A DNA stretch of 64,000 nt from Miscanthus floridulus. Taxonomy: Eukaryota > Streptophyta > Magnoliopsida > Poales > Poaceae. A program made the position numbers and the translations under genes. Position 1 is the stretch's first letter; each line of letters begins with the position of its first letter. This document shows, piece after piece, positions 58,546 to 64,000 of this stretch. The notes under the pieces were generated by a model that worked only from the letters and a program-made list of their open reading frames with translations, had not been told where the DNA came from and did not search any database. The DNA is taken from assembly GCF_019320115.1 (NCBI RefSeq), contig NC_089587.1, positions 85,112,384-85,176,383 on the forward strand. The letters run 5' to 3'.

Positions 58546-59038
58546 TAACCGCAACGAAACAAATTATTTCCTTGTGAATCTCTGTGGCGGCTGACAGCTG
58601 AACGAACTCCTTGGGATGCCTGCAGTGCCTGGATCTCACGCAATCAGGGCACCATGCTCGAGCAATTTACTTATGAAAACGAGTGCCTTAATACTTTAGC
58701 CTATTTAGGGCACGCGTAACGGAGGCATACACCCGCATAATGCGTTAAGCCTTGTATCAAAGTAAGCTCCACGTCTGCGAAAAAAAAAACAAGATCACCG
58801 CCTATTTATCCTTGCTCTTCTCCTCGCACTGATGTTGCAGAAAAAAGCGCATGCATGCCACAGTGTTAGGCAACCTTTTCTTCTCTCCAAACACTGACCA
58901 TGCACAGGCAGCTTTTCTTCTCTCCTTTTCTGTCACAGGGCATTCCTGGACATTAGTTTCTGCTCTTTGTCAGATGCGGATGCGGCCAATAGTTCCTTTG
59001 CAAGCTACATGACCATCTGCAAGACCATCAAACTATGG
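58546..59038. other. Intergenic, nothing recognised
   Basis: No gene or element supported. Confidence 0.4.
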
Positions 59039-59388
59039 TCTTGTTTGGATACTATGAATCGTGAAAGCTAGCTTTGAAAGCTAAATTGCTAAAAGCTAGA
59101 TTATAGAAACTGAATTGGTAGGTTGTTTGGATCCTGGTAAAAGCTGACATAAGCTTTTTCTCGGTCCTTGTTTTCTCAACATAGCACGTGGTGAGAGAAA
59201 TAGTGAGGGGCAATGGGGCATAATTGTTTTTTTTATGCCCAGAGGCCGAAAAAAGCTAGGTTGGGTCAGTTTCCTAGATTATGGAATCTACTGTTCTCTA
59301 GATTGTAAAAGTTAGGGCCGTTTGGGACTTCTCATAGATTCTAGAAGGGAGCTTCTATAATCCATCAGAATCCAAACAGACTCTATAT
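59039..59388. mobile_element. MITE-like foldback (TCTTGTTTGGAT)
   Basis: GTCTTGTTTGGATACTATGA at the left and AGAATCCAAACAGACTC at the right are inverted copies. Internal CTAGATTATAGAA / TTCTATAATCC stretches also pair. Confidence 0.55.
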
Positions 59389-59648
59389 GACATAGAATCT
59401 TGATGTACATTTGAAGGCTGGGCAGCACGTCTACACGGAGAGTTGGGGAAGTCCTTAGGGCGTCCTCGATAATTTTTAAATAGCTAGTCTACGAAAAATT
59501 TTATTGACTATTAAAAAGAAAGATCAAATAGCTAGCTACTTTCTAATAACTAGTGTAGCATAGCTTGATCTCTAGCAGCTCACGTAACCTTTCGTTACCG
59601 TGTTAAATTTTTATTATATGCTTGTAAGTTACCGTTGCGGACGTCCTA

Positions 59649-59890
59649 GGCCTTGTTTAGATTACCTCTAAATTCTAAGTTTTTTCACTCTCTCTCCATC
59701 ACATCAATTTTTAGCCGCTTGTATGGAGCATTAAATATAGGTAAAAAAATAATTAATTGCACAGTTTAGTTGGAAATCACGAGATGAATCTTTTAAGCTT
59801 AGTTGATCCACGATTGAACAATATTTACCAAATAAGACGAAAGTGTTACTATTCATCAGTTTGAAATTTTTTGCAATCTAAACATGGGCC
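59649..59890. mobile_element. Tourist-type MITE (CCTTGTTTAGAT subfamily)
   Basis: 242 bp near-copy of the element at 30181-30424. Ends GGCCTTGTTTAGAT / ATCTAAACATGGGCC; short CTA or TA duplication. Confidence 0.88.
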
Positions 59891-60096
59891 TAGAATCGAG
59901 TTGTAAAGGTGACGCGCGTGGGCCCTGTCGTCTGGTGTGAAACTTGCACTTTCGGCTACTAGACTGCGTAGAGTGCTAGTAGGGCACAAGTCTGAGAAAA
60001 AGCTGATTGAAAGATTTTTTTTTTGTACTGCCATTGCCAGCATGCAGCGTGGGTACAGTACCAGAGCGAAGTGATGATTGCTGAATAATAAATAAG

Positions 60097-60418
60097 GGGT
60101 GTTTGTTGGCCCATATTAAATTTTAGTCGTTGTTCCATCGAATATTTGACACGTGTATAAAGTATTAAATATAGACTAATTACGAAACTAATTACATAGT
60201 TTGCGACTAATTTGCGAGACGAATCTTTTAAACCTAATTAGTCCATGATTTGACAATGTTTGCTAAAGTAACATGTACTAATGATGGATTAATTAGGCTT
60301 AAAAAATCGTCTCGTGAAGTACTGACGGATTATATATATATTTTATTATTAGTATCTGAACACCCTATTAAACATCCTTTTAACCCACCTCCTAAATTTT
60401 AGTAGCCGAATCAAACAC
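60097..60418. mobile_element. MITE-like element (GGGTGTTTG family)
   Basis: Starts GGGTGTTTGTTGGCC and ends near GCCGAATCAAACAC. The interior GCGAGACGAATCTTTTAA pairs with TTAAAAAATCGTCTCG. Confidence 0.65.
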
Positions 60419-61067
60419 AAGTTAGCATCACGTGACATGCGCATCCGTGTCCGTGGCTCTTTCTTTCTCATCAAAATCAAAACAAACACTCCGTCACGGC
60501 TCACGTGGCTAGCCCGCCCGTGGCCTGCTGGCCTCTGCATGGTGAGGTCGTGAGAGGCCGAGCGACGAGGGGTTAGGTTTGGTTCGTGGCCGTCCGTGGC
60601 TTCCTGCCTTTCGTGGGTGCCACTGCCTCCCCCTCCTTCGGTACCGTCGGTGGGTCCCATGCACAGGTACTCCGTCGGTCGAGTAGAGCTTAGAGATAAG
60701 CTAGCTCTAGCTGCTGCTTGCAGTTCCACGTGCGCGGTTTCTCTCCCTCGCACGCACACGTACACGGACAAGACGACGACGGTGTGGCGTGGGAGCACCT
60801 GGCCTGGCGGCTGGGCTGTGGCTGTGATCCAACGACTCTATTAATTTTGTCCCTTGTGCACCACTTGTACCGGGCGATCGAGGCCCCTGATTTGAGCACG
60901 CACGCACGCGGCTCACCGTGAAATAAACACGCACACAGACAGTGCAGTACTGCAGTACAGCAAGCGAGCAGCTGGGGGTTTTACCACTTTAACAGTAGTG
61001 TACAGCCATTCAAATCTGCAGTTTTTTTATTACGGTAATGCTGTCCGGAAGGTCGAATGCATTGCTC
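60419..61067. other. Intergenic, no gene seen
   Basis: Short open frames on both strands around 60600-60920 lack domains. CACGCACG-type simple sequence near 60745 and 60898. Confidence 0.4.
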
Positions 61068-62408
61068 CACCCACTAAAGCATGCGCCACTGGGCTAAAAA
61101 GAAAAAAAAATCTAATCCCCGTGAAAGCTCGTCTTCCCACTCCGCGCTCGTGCGTTGCAGCTTCACGAAATCGTGTGGCCGTCCAACCGTCGCAATCTGT
61201 CGCGCCACCGCCATCCCCCGCGACGCCCCCCGTCCTTGTGGCACCTCTACCTCCTGCGGAGAGAAGGAATCCTCTGCTTGAGGTACGCTGCTAGCCACCC
61301 CACCGACTGCAGCTGCCACGCGCTGGACCCGGTCACCGGCGCCTAAAGGCTAGACGAAAAACTCGAAGCTCGTTAGCTCGCTCGGCTCGTGGCTGGCTCG
61401 ACTCGTTACGATAACGAGCTGAGCCGAGCCAAGACTGTAGCTCGTTAGCTATAACGAGCCAACTCGAGCCCGCTCACGAGCTGCTCGCGAGCTAAACGAG
61501 TCAAGCTTCCAAAAAAAAGTATCAAAACTTATATTAGTTTTTATATTACTTCATGTCTTGCAATTTACAATTGACTGGTAACTGATCTAGACTCTATAAA
61601 TTGACTAGTAACTGGTCTAGATGCATTTCTTTTATATTATTATTATTCTTAAACTTTAGATAAATGCAAATATTATATTTTGTGTATTTTTTATACCTGG
61701 CTCGCGAGCTTAACGAGCCAGCTCGAGCTTTTAACGAGTCGAGCCGAGCTGGCTTTCTGGCTCGTTAGGATAACGAGTCCAGCCGAGCTAGCTCGTTATC
61801 TTAACGAGCTAGAACGAGCCGAACTGAGTCGAGCCAGCTCGTTATCCAGCCTTACCGGCGCCTCGCCCTCTGCCTCCAAGCTCCGTGCGCATGCTCGACG
61901 AGTGCAGGGGCGCCTCCGTCCCACGCCGCAACACCGTGCTCCGTCCTTCGCCGCACCCAGGCCAGGCGGCCAGGAGAGGGGGGCATCGCTGGCCAGGCCC
62001 AGGCCAGGTGCGGGCGCAACTAGCCGTTGCTAGGCCACTCCACCATCCTCGGCTGGCGGCTGGCCAGAACCGGTTGTCCCCCTCTGCGTTGCGTCGTACG
62101 GAAGGATGGTGAAAAACACATGTTGCAAGCGTCTGTTTCAAGTGTTTCAAATATTTCAGAGGTATGTTGCAAGTGTTTCATATGGATGTTGCAAAAAGTA
62201 GACCAGGATGTTGCATATGTTGTAATGGTTGTACACGTATGTTGCAAGCTCATGTTCTTAATGTTTCATCTGTTTTTTTGACATATGTTGCAATTGTGTT
62301 AAATTGGATGTTGCATATGCTTTCACACATATGATGCAAGTGTTACGTATGTTTACAATGGTTTCAAGTGCTTTCAAGTGTTTTAGCAAGTGTTTCAGAC
62401 ACATGTTT
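61068..62408 (+). repeat. Tandem duplication, unit 1 (1,341 bp)
   Basis: Starts CACCCACTAAAGCATGCGCC. Holds a GC-rich host segment, the MULE-like element 61345-61854 and, at 62110-62408, AT-rich sequence where ATGTTGCA and TGTTTCA recur many times. Unit 2 begins at 62409 with the same words. Confidence 0.9.
61345..61854. mobile_element. MULE-like non-autonomous element, copy in unit 1
   Basis: 510 bp flanked by CCGGCGCCT (61336-61344, 61855-61863), a 9 bp duplication as made by Mutator-like transposases. Ends AAAGGCTAGACG / complement of TAAGGCTGGATAACG. Subterminal GCTCGTTA and GAGCCGAGC words are dense on both sides of an AT-rich core. Confidence 0.8.
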
Positions 62409-63251
62409 CACCCACTAAAGCATGCGCCACTCGGCTAAAAAGAAAAAAAAATCAAATCCCATGAAAGCTCGTCTTCCCACTCCGTGCTCGTGCGTCGCAG
62501 CTTCACGAAATCGTGCGGCCGTCCAACCGTCGCAATCTGTCGTGCCACCGCCATCCCCCGCGATGCCCCCCATCCCTGTGGCACCTCTGCCTCCTGTGGA
62601 GAGAAGGAATTCTCTGCTTGAGGTACGCTGCTAGCCACCCCACCGACTGCAGCTGCCACATGCTGGATCCGGTCACCGGCGCCTAAAGGCTAGACGAAAA
62701 ACTCGAAGCTCGTTAGCTCATTCAGCTCGTGGCTGGCTCGACTCGTTATGATAACGAGCTCGTTATAATAACGAGCTGAGCCGAGTCAAGACTTTAGCTC
62801 GTTAGCTATAACGAGCCAACTCGAGCCTGCTCACAAGCCGCTCGCGAGCTAAATGAGCAAGCTCCAAGAAAAAAAAAGTATCAAAACTTATATTAGTTTT
62901 TGTATTACTTCATGTCTTGCACTTTACAATTGACTTGTAACTGGTCTAGACCCTATAAATTGACTAGTAACTGGTCTAGATGCATTTCTTTTATATTATT
63001 ATTATTATTCTTAAACTTTAGATAAATGTAAATATTATATTTTGTGTATTTTTTATACCTGGCACACGAGCTTAATGAGCCAGCTCGAGCTTTTAACGAG
63101 CCGAGCCGAGCTGGCTTTCTGGCTCGTTAGGATAATAAGCCGAGCCGAGCTAGCTCGTTATCTTAACAAGCCAGAATGAGCCGAGCTAAGTCGAGCCAGC
63201 TCGTTATCTAGCCTTACCGGCGCCTCGCCCTCTACCTCCAAGCTCCGTGCG
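62409..63251 (+). repeat. Tandem duplication, unit 2 (truncated)
   Basis: Repeats unit 1 from CACCCACTAAAGC through CTCCAAGCTCCGTGCG, then is cut where an LTR starts at 63252. Confidence 0.9.
62685..63216. mobile_element. MULE-like non-autonomous element, copy in unit 2
   Basis: 532 bp at the homologous position, with the same CCGGCGCCT flanks (62676-62684, 63217-63225). It was therefore copied by the duplication rather than inserted twice. Confidence 0.8.
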
Positions 63252-64000
63252 TGTAACACCCTAGGTGTTTGGCTTCCACTAATCGCATTTTATTTCATAA
63301 ACATGTGCATCATCTATCTCAGCATGTCATTGTTACTGAAACATGCATATGCAACATTTTCAATTGTGTGTGTTTCATGCTTGATTGCTTAGAATGGTAG
63401 TAGTGCAACATGTGAATGTAACATGAAATTCTCATACTTTGAAACATGGCAACATGGTAGTAATGTGACAAATATAGGATAACAACAAAGTCATGCAACA
63501 TGTGAAACATTGCATTGCAACATATGAGTGAATTGCTTGTTTTAGTTGCTTTATCACATGTGATCATTAAAAGTTGGTATAACAATTTTGTAAAGTGGTT
63601 AATTATAGTCTATTACACCTTAACTACACTTAGGTTACTTGTTGGGTCATTGTTCATGTAGATCAAAATGACCAAAATGCCCTCAAGTGAAGGTTTGACT
63701 TTTAATAACCCTTGGAGTGTCACTGTTTGACTGATTCAAAAGACCAACTTAGAGACCTTGCATGGCTATGCACTCTTTACAAAAGTTGTAGCTAATTTAT
63801 TAAGGAACAAAAGTTGTTTTATGGCCAACTCATGAAAATGTGTGGAACATGGTCAAACCTGGCCCACAAGTCAGAGTTACATGATGATTTCACACTTAGA
63901 AAATATTCTAAGTCATGGCTGTAATTTCAGTGTGATTGAGCCATCTTTGGCTTGATGTAACTGCTTATCTATGGCGAATTAGGTCATGGTCCTTGAAAAG
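63252..64000 (+). mobile_element. Probable start of an LTR retrotransposon (TGTAACACCC terminus)
   Basis: The repeat unit breaks off sharply at TGTAACACCCTAGG, a common start for grass gypsy LTRs. The following 749 bp are AT-rich without coding content, as in a long LTR. The element runs off the right edge, so class and strand are unproven. Confidence 0.6.

Noticed and set aside
61680..62150. Genes in the tandem-duplicated region
   Set aside because: Frames run through MULE termini and repeats, and are not preserved between the two units.

Overview
This is nuclear DNA of a grass, most likely a panicoid (Andropogoneae: sorghum, sugarcane or Miscanthus type). The evidence is split genes with GT-AG introns, GC-rich first exons, Tourist and Stowaway MITEs, a CACTA element, LINEs, SINEs and nested Ty3/gypsy retrotransposons. 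I see no prokaryotic, organellar or CRISPR sequence. Species assignment is inference.

Layout. 1-10.2 kb: two Ty3/gypsy elements, both read on the minus strand. A larger one (LTR at 5694-7078) is inserted into the reverse transcriptase of a smaller one that has a short LTR and an initiator-Met tRNA primer site. 10.2-12.1 kb: a dead F-box-associated (DUF295) gene carrying two MITEs and a SINE, each with a recognisable target duplication. 12.3-20.3 kb: a second SINE, a 5'-truncated LINE, a CACTA element, Tourist-type MITEs and a 979 bp element with a GC-rich minisatellite interior. 24.1-29.4 kb: an intact six-exon JmjC-domain gene (JMJ30/KDM8-like) on the minus strand, with evening elements upstream. 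30-36.6 kb: intergenic, with gypsy protease debris between two direct repeats. 36.9-40 kb: an intact EIN3-like (EIL) transcription factor gene on the plus strand, with an intron and two uORFs in its leader. 40.4-43.4 kb: a LINE that keeps both ends but only ORF1 remnants. 43.7-44.8 kb: MITE and GC-rich repeat element. 45.6-52.7 kb: an intact 11-exon ABCC (MRP-type) transporter gene on the minus strand. 53-61 kb: MITEs and GC-rich tandem arrays. 61-63.25 kb: a tandem duplication carrying a MULE-like element. 63.25 kb to the end: the start of another LTR retrotransposon.

Three genes look functional: a clock-associated JmjC oxygenase, an ethylene-signalling EIL factor and an ABCC transporter. 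They are neighbours, not an operon or a shared pathway. For these I derived exon boundaries by hand, and codon phase closes across every junction. The rest is mainly a readable record of transposon insertions. I found no convincing new multi-gene system. The best leads are the evening-element cluster, the overlapping uORFs in the EIL leader, the ORF1-only LINE and the layered insertions in the DUF295 pseudogene.
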